64,000 nucleotides of DNA. Origin: Phallus indusiatus (lineage: Eukaryota > Basidiomycota > Agaricomycetes > Phallales > Phallaceae). Where the stretch lies: the NCBI GenBank assembly GCA_027605045.1, contig JAQFWX010000001.1:1674001-1738000 (forward strand). Reading direction: 5' to 3'. The translations under genes and the position numbers were made by a program. Of the stretch, positions 1 to 12,200 are shown piece after piece (position 1 is the first letter of the stretch; every line of letters begins with the position of its first letter). Below the pieces are notes generated by a model. The model had not been told where the DNA came from and searched no databases. It was given only the letters and a program-made list of their open reading frames with translations.

Positions 1-526
1 CAGCAACTGCGAAATCATCAGAATCGCCTGTTGCTCCTGTATGTATATTCTTAATTGTTGGCATATATATTATATTAGAGCCATGTAATAACTATTTATT
101 TCATAACTCTAGGCCCCCGGTACATTTGGATTCGATTACACCAAATACAGACCATGGCGACCGAGCGAAGAAGAGGCGATAGCTATGTCCGAATTCGGAA
201 TGCGATCATCCCCACCTCCGCCGCCGCCACAGAATCTAGGAGAAGAAGAACTTAGACCACAGGAGCAACCTACACAACAGGAACCGTCAATCTCGCAGCC
301 TTCATATGAAGTTCCGATTGAAAAACCACCCGAAGCCATACAACAAATGCGACCCAGACGAGACACGTTACCGCCTTTCGCTCATTACGCGGGAACGCAT
401 CCTCCCAAAGAACGTCAAGATATGCCTCAAGTGGTTATTCATTCACAGGATATGGAAACACAGCGGGCGACAGTGTATGTTGAAGAAGGCGAGGAGACGC
501 GTTGCTGCAAATGTATCATCATGTGA
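1..526 (+). CDS. 3' end of an unidentified gene ending in a CaaX box
   Basis: Partial gene; the 5' end lies outside the window. Two exons can be read: 1-38 and 113-526, joined across a 74-nt GTATGT...AG intron. The junction is phase 0 and the frame stays open to the TGA at 524-526. The visible tail is low in hydrophobic residues and rich in Pro, Glu and Gln, with a run of six prolines near 206-226. I recognise no domain. The last residues are RCCKCIIM. The final four, C-I-I-M, fit a CaaX prenylation box (farnesyl type, because X is Met), and the upstream cysteines could be palmitoylated. This suggests, by inference only, a protein tethered to a membrane by its C-terminus. The family is unknown to me. 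Confidence 0.55.
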
Positions 527-2550
527 TATGATTGGGAATTTTTTTTAATTATATGTCACCCTTGACTTTCGTCTTTTCCTCCCGGGTCTCAGCTTTAATC
601 TACTCATCCGTCATTCATTCATTCTTTCATTATATCAATCAATTCATTCCAGCTGAACACGATATGTGCATTTACCTTCCCCAGTTTCTATGTCTCTCTT
701 TCACTTTTTTTGGTCCCTCTCACCCGCCCCTTTTTCCTTCTTCCCTTATGCAAGTTGTATTTCCTGTCTCTCGCTCTTTCGACTATACACATAGGCAAAG
801 CGGTAGTCCCTCTTGCCAACAATGTCGCAAACCAAATCTTAGAATATCTCTTCGGCTTAATCATTGTTGCGGATTAATATCATTATTGTTGGCAGATTTG
901 CACTGCAAACCGCAGATATTCAATTACTATACATCGAGCGACGCCCGGCCGACGATTATTAAAAGTCGATAACCAAACCAATTTTAGTTTATTGATACGA
1001 CTGTTGGATAGGACTAGTGTTCCCAGCTTTTCCTTGGATACAAAGTAATAAAACGATTTATACCGAAATTATGATATAGTACGATCTCAGTTGGGATATG
1101 AATAATACTAATGACTATGCACATGTTAGCCTTACTGCCTGAAGAGGATTCAGGGAGCAACTGGGAGAAATACATGTCGATAAAACCGGCGCGATCATTG
1201 TAGGAAAGGAGATAATATGAATAGAGTTGCAGCATTGGTAGGTTGTCAAAACCTTATGTAACTTCGAAGGTAACATGCACCGTGCAAGCTCAAAAATGAG
1301 TTAGCATTATTGAGTCAATTGTAGTAAACCAAACCATTCGATACGACGATATTCCATGATTCAAAATAAATGGGAAATGTCAAATTGACTCGATAATTAG
1401 CAAGTGAACCAAGACAATCCGCCAAAATAAATTCGAAAACACAATTGTTCGTGGATATACATGTAACGCGGCATCGGCTCTGAGTTGAATCATCTGCCAG
1501 ACGGTGTTTTCCTCTTTGAGCCTGGGCCTAAAAGGGTCGTGAATTGGCTTTTCAGGTCTTCCTCACGAGCGCGTTCCAAAATAAGCATAAATACGATTAT
1601 CATCTATGCCGAATGCTTGAACTCGGTTCCGAGAACCTCGGCGTAACTGGAGCACACAGTAAGATAGTGAAACGACCTGAAACGACTCAGTGGAGGTTTA
1701 CTGCAAATCCAGGCGATTAGATTGAAGAAAACGAAAGATTGTCTCGCATATATTATTGTGCTGTCGTTCACGTTTAACCCTCCAAGGACAGAAGTGTAGA
1801 TTCATTATCACATTTGGTGAGGACATGCTTTTTGTAAAGGGCTGTCAAGCTTAATGCATGGGTCCGCCCGGGCCTGATCACCGGGTTCAAGTCTCAATCG
1901 AGATCTGCTCGTCACCGTGTTCGTGGTGTCGTCATTCTCGCCTATCAGTGCATCAGCTAGAAGATCAGACAAACTTTGCATGTCTGAAGCTTGATGCTAG
2001 ATTCACAAAGTAATTGGGCGACCCTCGAGTCTGTGTACCGACATGGGTAGATCGAATCATGAAGCCGTGACGGGAATTTATCGTGGATTTAACAAACCGG
2101 ATGTGGCAAGGACCAATGAGAAAAGAACGGAACGAATGGAAATATAGTCATACCACTAATCGGCTCTGCCTTATATCCGGTGCTTTTGTGTGGCAATAAG
2201 CGGGGGACTCAGAATGTAGTTAGTTTGGCTAGTGTGTAGTATAAAGCGATAAAGAGGAGCGGCAAGAAAGAAAAAAATTTACGTGAGACCTTGGGCCCTC
2301 TAGTAGTATTAATCGTTGCCTTACAAGCAGCGAGAGACTCCGTATTTTATGCTTTAAAGGCATGGTGAATGCATGTGCTTCGTGGAGAAATTGTCCACTG
2401 ATAGGGAAGCTGAGTCAGCGCGTTGCTCACGCTCTGCTTCCCGATAAAGGAACATCTCAGTGACGTATCGTGACGCGTTACACCTACAAGTAACGTAACT
2501 GGACTTCTCAGGTGAACCCTGACTTGCTGGGATTAATTCATTACTCCTTC
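527..2550. other. Intergenic stretch, no gene seen
   Basis: About 2 kb between the CaaX-box gene and YPD1. The first 450 bases are T/C-rich, with an open frame at 532-972 that has neither recognisable domains nor gene-like composition and is probably 3' UTR or spacer. The rest is mixed-composition DNA with no convincing spliced frame. A tRNA-like B-box string near 1893 was examined and rejected. The last 150 bases should contain the YPD1 promoter. Confidence 0.5.
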
Positions 2551-3369
2551 ATGGCGACTCCAGCTGGAGCCAATAAGTCAAATGTCTCACCTGTTTCCTC
2601 ACCAATCTCGAGAGCAAAATTCAAATCTCCAGAGTTGGAACCTTCCAAGCCTGCTCCCGGCGAGCTGGATCTTCGGTCCAAATCCCCTAGTCCCAAACCT
2701 AGCTCGAAATCCGAGCCCGGACCATTAATCCCAGAACCCGACGCCAAAGCACGAGAAGTAAGCTAAAAGTTTATATGAAGAAGGATGATTCCTAAATTCC
2801 AGATCATATATAATCACTTTCTCTCGCGTATAGACAACACCGGCACCAACTGAAGATGTTTCGGCCAAATCAGTGCTTGATCAGGAAGATATTGTCGATA
2901 TGGAGGTTCTTGGCCAAATCCTTGAGCTAGACGAGCCGGACAACCACGAATTTTCGATGGGAATGGCTTGGGCTTATTTCGATCAAGCAAAGAATACCTT
3001 CAAGGACATGGGCACAGCATTGTACGGTTTCATTATCACTTCTGATCTGCTGATAACCCCATTATCAACACGACGGTTTGATTTTGAAGGGACGCTGAAG
3101 ATTTGCCTGTATTATCGTCGCTCGGTCACTTCCTGAAAGGCTCTTCTGCGGCCTTGGGTATCGTCAAGGTACGCGAGTCATGTGAGCGGATACAACATTA
3201 TGGCAACTTTCGCGATGAAGATATCGGCAAAGACTTGTCAAAGGAAGAGGCGCTGACGAAGATCAAGACGACCGTGACTAAAGTGCGGGAAGAATACGGC
3301 GAGGCGGAGCAATGGCTCAGAGAATACTACAAAGTCAATGCTCCAAACGAAACGCCGCCGGATGCTTGA
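2551..3369 (+). CDS. YPD1: Histidine phosphotransfer protein YPD1
   Basis: Phosphorelay intermediate that passes phosphate from hybrid histidine kinases to response regulators such as Ssk1 and Skn7, linking osmotic and oxidative stress to the HOG pathway (family knowledge). Three exons: 2551-2757, 2834-3021 and 3090-3369, giving 224 aa. The start is the ATG opening MATPAG; an upstream in-frame codon at 2512 is not ATG. The first 70 or so residues are a Ser/Pro-rich disordered extension. The HPt four-helix domain fills the rest. Its signature, SLGHFLKGSSAALG, contains the phospho-accepting His (about residue 145), followed by RESCERIQHYG, which is typical of fungal Ypd1. The intron 2 acceptor was chosen because it keeps the DLPVLSSLGHFLKG frame. 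The gene appears intact and single copy here. Confidence 0.93.
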
Positions 3370-3709
3370 TGACTATTGATCCCGCGTTCGTTGTTAGTGG
3401 ACCGTATGGTGTATGTTTTAAACAGAGTCGCGTCAAGAGGTGTATATTACAATATCCAACGTCCATTCCGCATTATTTTCGCTATGAGAGATTATAACGG
3501 AATTATCACTAGCGATCATTGTTGTTGTCCCATGCGAGTGCTAGTGACTTCTTCGAAAATGATAGGTAGTCGATACTTGTATGAATGGTATTTAAGTCGA
3601 GATATATTAGTTCTATGGGCTCTTTTGAAATGACCAAATTCTTCACAAATAAGTATATTAAGCAGGAAAAAATACCTGTAGTTATAATGCAGAAAAATAA
3701 CACCCGACA
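3370..3709. other. Convergent spacer between YPD1 and BMS1
   Basis: About 340 bases between the stop codons of YPD1 (+) and BMS1 (-). It is AT-rich and presumably holds both 3' UTRs and polyadenylation signals. No gene seen. Confidence 0.5.
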
Positions 3710-6700
3710 TCATTCTGCACTTAATTTCCGCTTCTTTTTCTTTCCCCCACCTTCCCGCTCCTCCTCCCGTTTCCGTCTGATACCATTCAGCCTCAATGAT
3801 TCCTTCTTCTTGTCTTTCTCCTTGTCGTCCCTTTTCTCCGTTTCTTCCTTCCTTTTCTTTGCCCATTTTTCTCGAGAGGAATCTTTCTTCTCTTCCTCTT
3901 TTGCTTTGTCCTTACTCAGCGCACGCATCTGCTGTAGTAAGGTAATAGCCCGACGTTCTTCAGGTTCCATGACGACTGCCCGAGACTGCAAGTACGTTTT
4001 TCGACCTTGAGGCCGTGTCAAGCGGGATTTCGATGCATATGGAAGTGAGGCCTGAAGTGTCCGCGGAATCTTCAAAGAATTGAATCGGCGAGGCGGCCGC
4101 TCAACTCGCTAATTTACCAAGGTATTTAGTTAAAACGTGTTATTATGAGTGTAATAAATATGAACCGCCAACCTTATATGTCGAGTTCACATTTAGTGGG
4201 GTTTTTAACCCTTCATCTCGGCGGATTTGACCAGTAAGACGCATCCCCGTCCATTCAGTCTTGTTCGCCAATAACAACGACGTAACAGGGTTGTAGAACT
4301 TCCTTGGTTGAACGGCATACCATGCTCGTAGAAACACAATATCTATAAAGGAAACCATCAGTATGAGACTAGATTATCAAGAGTAAAATTAAAGCTCACC
4401 GCTCATCAAAATTTTGTCCTCGAAACTTGCTCTGAATGAACCTTCTGGCTTCGGTAGTGCTCTCTTTACTTGACCCCTGATACCACTAACAGTACGGATC
4501 CGTGCTCCTTCGAACTTGGCAACCTCCAGAGCCGATCCAAACATATCCTTAATGAAGGCCGTATTCTTGAATATTTTGAACGGCACACCGGTCAGTTTAA
4601 GCTTCTTAACAATCTTCGCCGCACGATCGTTGTCCAAGATGGTACCAGTTGCACTGATCCGGAAGTGTGGTGTAGACATGGTAAGTTGATTGAAAGCGCA
4701 GAAACCCGTTCCTGGTACAGCCGTTGGTCCGTAGAAAGAGGCGTAACAATGCATGTGTTCCGGTGTATATTTGAGCAACCGCATTCGAATACTGTGGTCG
4801 TCCAATGCGTACAATGGAATAGTTTGGAATCTTCTCCAGCCAAGTGAAATAATAAGGGGATCGTTTGCCTTTAATGTCCGAATAAACCATCTATGGCGTT
4901 TGATACGAGCTTGTAAAATACCCATATGTTCCTCTGCAGGTAAAAGTCCACCCGCAATTAGAGGATACGAGGGATCAAAGTGTGTGATCAGCTCATGCGG
5001 AACGTTGTGCAACTCCAGCCGTATATAGGTCCCTGCTCGGTAACCCTCGACCAAAGCACGAGCCTCAGGATCAAGTCCTTCCAATTCAGCGCGGTTTAGA
5101 GCAAGCTGCTGCGCCATCTCACTTTTCTTTTGGGTGTAAAAATCGGGTTTCTCGCCTTTCTTCCCACCATCGCCTTCTTCGTTGTCGTCAGATTCGCCAT
5201 CATACTGTTCGTCGAACTTTTTCTTCAAAACTTCTTTCTTCTGAGCCAGCTCTTCAGCAGTAGAAGGTTTTGATTTTTCTGCTTTTTCAGAAGTATCCTC
5301 TTTCTCGAGATCTACAAAATCGTTATCACCATCCTCGTCCATAGCCTCTGCATCGCCATCATTATCCCCGTTATCCGCAGGACCTGTAATGAATAAATGT
5401 CGAATGGAATCCAGCATTTCTTCTTCTTGCCACTGTAATAGCGACTTTTCATCCACAGTCTCTTTGTTTGATCCAGAACGACTGCATCCAAATCCGCACC
5501 AGCAGCTCTTTTAATTTTGAAAAACTCGTCGTCATCGTCGTTATTTTCTACGTCCTTTGTTTCGGGTTGCTCCGGAGCTAAAATTTGTTCTGGAGTAAGA
5601 TTCGTTCGATAAATCAATTTCATCCAATCTTTTCTCCGATTAGTCCTAGTTCTATAGTCCAACAGTGCTTTCTCAGTAAGATTAGATTTCCACTGAGGCC
5701 CATTGTTGCCATCTGCTTCGTCTTCATCCTGCTCAAAGTCATCGTCTGTCGGAATATCATCACCGTCTTCGTCTTCATAACGCGCGTTAAAGTGTCTTCT
5801 TCGTCGAGCTCTCCTAATTCTGAATCGCTCGACGCGTAATCGGCATCCTCTTTGCCCCGTTTCTCTTTAGGAAGGCTCTGCGTGGAACGTGGTTGACGAA
5901 GGGCTGTGCGTCCAGTATTAATTGCCTCGGCGTTGTCGTCTTCAACATCGGTATCGTCGAATTCCTCGCCACCATCGGAAGTCTGATCTTCCTTGTCGTC
6001 CTCGTTGTCGTCTTCTCCAGAAGCTGATTCATCTTCATCTTCATCTTCATCTTCACTTCACTAGCCTCAGCCTGATTTCCATTTCCGAGCAATGGGGCCT
6101 CTGAAGTCCCAAAAAGCCGAATGGTGCTCTTTTTGATTCCATCCTCCAGACTCGTTCCTACATCTTGCAAATCCATCACCATACGCTCTCCTTCACCTTG
6201 TGGAACTGAGACGACGATCAGAATCTTCAACTTGTTTGTAAGAAAAGGAAAAAAACTGATTTACCAGATTCCCCGTTTTCGTCGTTCTGTCTTGTGAAAC
6301 TTCCAGGAACATTGATATACACCGCATCTTTATCATACGTGATGCCATTGACATCACTCATAGGAGCATGTATTAGCCGCATTTTGTCGCTTAATTTCCT
6401 GCGTTTCTCACTTTCTACGGTCGGTAGAGGACAAGGGTCGTTTAAGATGGATACGTTTGCTATATTGAGATCTCCAACTCCAGGGACGTGGATCATTGAA
6501 TTGGCTTTCAAGTTCGTTCCTCTGAGGTACCCATAAAGAGTGACTGTTCGGTCGCATGTAGGATGTAGTCGAACTTCTTCTCGAGGTGTAAGGTCTTCAA
6601 TACGGTCTGCAAGTAGATAAGGATGGGTATTTCGAAATATAAGAGGTCGAAACTTCATGACTGATACGAATCGACAAAGATTTTGAATTTCCTGATCGGG

Positions 6701-7517
6701 ATAACGACCATTAATTACGCCAGAAAGGTAGAATAATTTTGCGCCTTGGTATATTTCGGCCCAGAACCGTTTTTTCAGGGCTTTTTTGGTAGCCCGTTGT
6801 ATGGCAGTCTTTTTGATGAGGTCTAGATGTGTCAATACACCTATAACCTTGGGAAAGCCGTGTGCTTGTAGTATATTCAAAAATTCGAATGTTTCCTGGC
6901 CGAAGTATTTTATTGCAGAAGTCGTAGATACCGAATGGGTAAACATACCATCTCAAACCCAAAGGAACCGTCTATCATGAGTAGAACGAGGTCTGCCACC
7001 TTTCCTATATCAATCATTGAGTTGAGGTCATTGTTGCATTCGACAAATGTCAATCGTCGTTTCTTCCCGCTGACGATGGTAACTGGTCCTTTGACTTCAC
7101 TTAGAGAATGCCTTGTATACCTTCGTATCAAGCTTCTCATGAGAGTCGTCTTCCCAACCTGAATAGCAATAAGTTAAGACAACCCGTTCGTTGAGCCAAT
7201 TGAACCAAGACACACCCCAGGAGGCCCAACAATGGCAATAATGACTGGGGGTGGGTCATCATCAGGTGTACGATCGACCAAGGGAACATGCAGTCGAGTT
7301 TGGTCTATCTCGGCTTTCCGTCTTCCCTGTCTTTCTGCTCTTCGCCCAGACCTTGGTGCGAATGCCTACAAAAATTATTATCCGACTATGGAAAGTACTA
7401 GTAAAATAGATTTTTAACCTTTTCATTGAAACCCGATTTCTTCGAATTCTTTCCCTTTTTCTCAGCTTTGACACCTGAGTGAGGCGTTCTGTGCGGTTTT
7501 TTTGGACGGTCCTCCAT
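3710..7517 (-). CDS. BMS1: Ribosome biogenesis GTPase BMS1 (with apparent frameshifts)
   Basis: Nucleolar GTPase of the 90S pre-ribosome that works with Rcl1 in 18S rRNA processing (family knowledge). Seven exons on the minus strand: 7419-7517, 7216-7365, 6949-7158, 6265-6895, 4400-6205, 4173-4342 and 3710-4108. The N-terminus (KPHRTPHSGVKAEKKGK) is characteristic of Bms1. The P-loop GPPGVGKTT is split by intron 2. The long middle exon carries an acidic linker, then the conserved C-terminal region with FYGPTAVPGTGFCAFNQL. The C-terminus is Lys/Glu-rich. In the acidic linker exon the frame must shift three times, near 6055, 5790 and 5464. Each is repaired by one added base, two of them in short homopolymers, so sequencing error is likelier than gene death. 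With those bases the protein would be about 1155 aa. Confidence 0.95.
6027..6058. repeat. TTCATC microsatellite in the BMS1 acidic linker
   Basis: A run of TTCATC/ATCTTC hexamer units encodes alternating Glu-Asp on the minus strand. The register breaks at about 6055, where one base is missing from a unit. This causes the first apparent BMS1 frameshift. Confidence 0.7.
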
Positions 7518-7618
7518 GAGAGGTGCGTGACGCGCGATATTTGCATATTGGTCACAACATATGACCTTTTTGCGCATCCTCATTATCACTGTTTAACCTA
7601 TAACCATACTCTACTCTA
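7518..7618. promoter_or_regulatory. 101-bp bidirectional promoter of two ribosome-biogenesis genes
   Basis: The BMS1 start codon (minus, ending at 7517) and the L1-domain gene start codon (plus, 7619) are separated by only 101 bases. Both 5' UTRs and both promoters must fit here or overlap coding DNA. Both products act in ribosome assembly, so a shared control region is a reasonable inference. I see no clear TATA box. Confidence 0.6.
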
Positions 7619-8909
7619 ATGACTGCACGAAACGAAGAATTAATTGATGATCGTGTCTCGTTGGCGCAATCTAAAAAGGCTGTTACGGCGTTGATGAAAC
7701 ATGCCAGAAGCTTCGCAGAGAAGAAAGCAGAGACAGAGTTAATACCTGGCAAAGAGCAGCATGTTTGGCTTGTCTTAGCAGTCAAACAAATGCAGCCTAA
7801 CAAAAAGCTAAAACCTCAAAAAATGCATGTTTCTGTCTTTCCCTATCTCAACCACTCATTTGCTTACTATATTACAGTCTGCTGAAGCATCCATTAGTCG
7901 ATCCAAGGAATACAGCCGTTTGCCTCATAACCAAGGACCCTCAACGCGAATATAAGGATCTTTTGGAGGCACATAAAATAAAGTTTATATCGAGGGTTGT
8001 CGGAATTGAAAAATTAAAGGGAAAATTTAAAGGTTTTGATGCGAGACGGCTGCTCCTTAAGGAAAACGGTCTCTTTTTGGCCGACGACAGAGTTATTCCG
8101 CTCTTACCTCGGTTACTTGGCAAGCTATGGTTCAAGGCTAAGAAGTGAGTGTATTGGCATTTACATTTGTACCATTGGTTTATGATTCGGTTCAGACAAC
8201 CGATACCTGTGTCGCTCACCAAGAAAGATCTCAAAAAGGAATTGGAAACAGCCATATCTTCCACTTACATGCACCAAAATCAAGGAACATGCACGTGAGT
8301 TCCAGACCCCAGGATTGACACATACTATATTAAATCGTGCACCTCAGTTCCGTAAAAATAGCAACTTTGTTGCATAATGACAGTCAAATTCTAGAGAATC
8401 TTGAAATCGCCATTCCCGCTGTCGTGGCTCGAGTTCATGATGGCTGGGACAATGTCCAAAGCCTCCATATCAAAACTTCGGAGAGCGTCAGTCTACCAAT
8501 ATGGACATGTCCATTGGGTAATGGTCAGCCTGGGACTCGATGGGCTGGTATGACAAAGGAGGTTGTAGATGGGGAGGATGATTGGATGGGCTTTGATGGC
8601 GGAACTGAACAGCTTGATGAGAAAACCCCAGAAGGCATGGAGACTGGCAACGAATCACACGAAACAGTTTCTCCCATTTCAACAACACAACCAGCACCCG
8701 GTGATGCCACGAAGGAAAAGAAGAAGCACACTGCTAAAGGCGCTTCTACCTCGAGTAGCACTTTGCCCCAAAAAGAGCTAAAGCAGAAAAAAGAGACCCT
8801 TGATGGGGCCATTCTAACAAAGAAGAAGGACAAATTGAAAGAGACAGAAAAAAGTACGCGGAAGAGCGCCAAGGCAAAACTAATTAGGAGAACTGTTAAA
8901 GCCTCATGA
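7619..8909 (+). CDS. Ribosomal L1-domain protein (Utp30/Cic1-like)
   Basis: Probable nucleolar ribosome-assembly factor with a ribosomal protein L1 fold, like yeast Utp30 and Cic1 or human RSL1D1 (family inference). Four exons: 7619-7824, 7878-8144, 8196-8294 and 8348-8909, giving 377 aa. Residues of about 1-240 form the L1 domain, with HPLVDPRNTAVCLITKDPQ and RLLLKENGLFLADDRVIPLLP. The C-terminal 120 residues are a Lys/Ser/Thr-rich basic tail, as in nucleolar proteins. Intron 1 (7825-7877) appears to use a GC-AG pair. A GC donor gives KILLKHPLVDP, matching L1 proteins; the nearby GT at 7829 loses that match. It is divergent from BMS1 over a 101-bp gap. I cannot tell Utp30 from Cic1 without alignment. 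Confidence 0.85.
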
Positions 8910-9279
8910 CAACTTTTTGGCTAGTCGGCACGTACATTTTCTCAAATTCACTAGGATATAAAATATAATGTGACTGCGTGCAAACCAAGAATTCACAATT
9001 GTTGTATACATATACAGCATTGTGATTAGCACATTGGCCCTTAAGCGACGTTGGAAATTCCAGAGTCTCAAGCTTATTTTTGGTCTCTTCGTTCTTTTTT
9101 TTATTTACATGATATTTCGGCAATCACCTTCTCAGGTTCGAGTGAAAACCCGACGTAAGCGCCTCTCTCCAGTGCAGTTACTAATAGAGGTTACTAATAG
9201 TTACTCGTTACTTTGTCACTACTAGTTACTTCCGTTGTCCCTTCCAACACATCTTCCCTTTTGCTTCCCTTTGACGGCA
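8910..9279. other. Spacer with a TTACTA-type short repeat
   Basis: About 370 bases between the L1-domain gene and the RasGEF gene, both on the plus strand. A short direct-repeat cluster at 9177-9230 holds two copies of gTTACTAATAG and further TTACT words. It could be a regulatory repeat for the RasGEF promoter. No gene seen. Confidence 0.5.
9177..9230. repeat. TTACTAATAG short direct repeat
   Basis: GTTACTAATAG occurs twice within 22 bases, followed by TTACTCG, TTACTTT and AGTTACT. The array starts about 100 bases upstream of the RasGEF start codon. Its function is unknown. Confidence 0.6.
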
Positions 9280-12200
9280 ATGGCAGCAGCCTCAAGAACG
9301 TATGCTCAACCCCTACAAGAGAACGTTCAACGAGGGGCTCAGGAGCACGCTGATCATGCCGAGTATTTACCCATCATTTTTTGTCGGGCACTGTACGACT
9401 ATCAGGCGGAGGACATGTCTTCGCTATCGTTTTCAAGAGGGGATATAATAGAAGTGTTGACACAGTTGGAGACTGGTTGGTGGGACGGCTTGCTTAATGG
9501 CCAGCGAGGGTGGTTTCCCAGCAATTATGTCTCGTTAATCTCAGCACAAGAGGCCGAACAGGAGTTACGAGCGAACGCTGAGGATGGTGAATGGGGTCAA
9601 GACTCGCAGGAACACATGGGTCCAACGAATGATTTTTGGATGCCTCAAGTAACGACAGATGGCCGGGTTAGTAGTTAACCCCCAGGCGTATATAATTCAA
9701 AACTCACGCTTACATTAGATCTTCTACGTTAACACCCAAACCGGTGAAAGTGCAAACGAATTGCCCAGTGATGTAGACCTAGACGTAGATCGAGTACCCA
9801 ACAGTTACTCACAATCAAATTCTCAATCCTCCGTCTCGTACCCGCATACTAATGGAAATTCGTTTGCGGCTCCGTCAGATACAATGACCGCTGGTTTTGG
9901 TTTACCACCTAGAAGGACCGGCACTCCGGAGCCTTGGGTCAAGAGACTTGCAGATGATGGAATGTCGTATTACTACCTTAATACGGTTGACTCGACAGTT
10001 CGCTGGACACCTCCTTCTCCCGTTGCGGGTCCCCATCAAAGATCTTTTACCTTTCCTGATAAACGTCAGCGCGCAGATTCCTCCGCAGCCAATACGGATC
10101 ATATCAGCTTACACAGTGACGACTCTGATCAGAATCCCCTAGGCATCCTTGGTCGTACCGCTGCTCATGCGCATAGTGACTCTCAAACATTGCCAACACC
10201 TGCCCTCGACAAATATAATGAAGAGTCACCGGATCTTCAGGCAGCCAAAGACCTTCAGACGGCTTTGCAAGAACGGTTTCCTCCCATACCAGACACACTG
10301 GATGATCTTGCTCAAGCAGCCCGAGCAGCTATTACTGATCTTCTGGATGCGGCCTTGGCTAGAAGCAATAACGCACTCGTTAAGGACGCCATTAAGCGAA
10401 CGACCGATTCAGTTCGAAATTTGATTTATGCCAGTTCGACTCTAATAGGGTCACTGTCAACTTTACCTCGCCCTTACCTCCCACTTTCTGAATACCCTGA
10501 TACGAACGAATTAAAACCGTTTTACAGAAAAGTGACTGCAGCTATGGTCAAGTTGACTGCCGGTATCAGGAGCTCGTTTTCAAGCGATGTTGTCAGTAAT
10601 GAGTTGCAATCGCGCTTTCAAAACGATGCCGTGGAATTGGAAAGAGCTATAGCCACTTTTGTTAGGGAGGTGATGCAGCGACGTCCGAATGGCGGAAGCG
10701 CTCGACATATTCGCGCCATCTTAAGCAGCGAAGATGGGAAAGCTGGTATTGGTCTGGAATTATTGGGAGCTGGTTCCGCCGGATCCTGGAAAGGGTTTGG
10801 CTTTATTGAGCCTATTGCAGGTCATGCATTGACTTCGGAGATTGTCTCTGCTGTTAACGAGCAGAAGGCTGAAGTTGAAAGACCTCTTCTTCAACTACAA
10901 ACTGCAGTGTCAGCTGGTCAACGTGGGTTTTGTTTTACTGCGTTTTACGCTAATGGAAACCCTCTAACCTTTCTAACCAGTTTCAGAAGCTGTGGAACTC
11001 GGAAGCCAGGGCATCCAATCCTTAATAACATTCCTTGGCTTAGTCACCTATATTAATCTTGCTCGTTCTTTGGATTTTGATTCAGACTCCAAAAATCCTA
11101 CTTACTCTCAATCTGTTATCCGTGCCAAAGAGCTTGTCCGAAATTTGGAGTTCAGTCTTCAGGCAGCGTTTGAGGATGGCGCAACGCTACTTAGCGTAAT
11201 GCAGACGGGCATGACAAAACGATCTGCTGTAAACAATTCTCAACACTGGGAATTTCTTAATTCCGTTACACCATCTCTACGTAAAAATCTCGACGACGTG
11301 TGTGCTTATATCACGGAACTTGTTGACATTGCTAGCGCTCAGGCTGAAGCCTGCAAGACGGCAGGAATCGACGGGAAGATCGGGTATCGTGATCCCTCCA
11401 GGTTCGCTAGCAACGATGAGGAGTACGACGACAATCCTAATGGGTCGTATGGTGCTAGTCCCAAAAGTCCTGACGATCAAGAAGACAAAGTCTTATTTGG
11501 GGATATTATTTCATCCACTCGAAACGTTCGTATTGGAGGGTATCTAAACAATGATAGGGTGTCAAGTAACGGCCCATCGGAAACTCTTGTTCCTTCGATG
11601 CAATCGCAAGACAGTCTCAGGATGACGACTCCTTCCCCGCAACCAACAGTGGATGAGGACAGTGACAGTATGTATTTTTATTTATTTATGACAATTACAA
11701 CTAAACGGGTTTATGTTATAGAGCGAGAAATAACCAACAAAAGGAAGGAGAAACTGGATAAGATCTTTGGTGAATCTGTGCCAGTGCGTGCTGTTGAAGA
11801 GAAGCCGTGGTATCTTCAACCAGAGCACGGACCCACGGAACTCTGGCTCAACAATCCAGAAGGTACAGTCCGAGGTGGAACATTGCCTGCTCTTATCGAG
11901 CGACTTACTCCTCATGACAATCTCGGTAAAGTAGCTCCTTTTTATAAACAAATATTAGTCTGATTTGCATTGCAGATAACAGTTTCAATAACACTTTCTT
12001 GTTGACGTTTAAGAGCTTCACGACTGTTGAAGAACTATTCCAGCAGTTGGTCACACGATTCTACGCTGAGGCGCCACAAAATCTCTCATCTGAAGAGCGG
12101 AAAATTTGGACAGAGCAAAAGCAACGGGTCGTCCGTCTTCGGTTGAGTTCCTGTTTTTTTCCCTACTTTCATGCTAGTGTCATTAACTTGCTTCAGGGTA

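Noticed and set aside
532..972. 146-aa plus-strand frame after the CaaX-box gene
   Set aside because: T/C-rich low-complexity translation with no recognisable domain; probably 3' UTR and spacer.
1855..1935. tRNA-like B-box string GGTTCAAGTC
   Set aside because: The flanking bases do not form a T stem and no matching acceptor stem or A box was found.
6018..6062. A 38-nt intron explaining the first BMS1 frame break
   Set aside because: It is shorter than other introns here and has no branch-point-like sequence. One missing base in the repeat explains it better.
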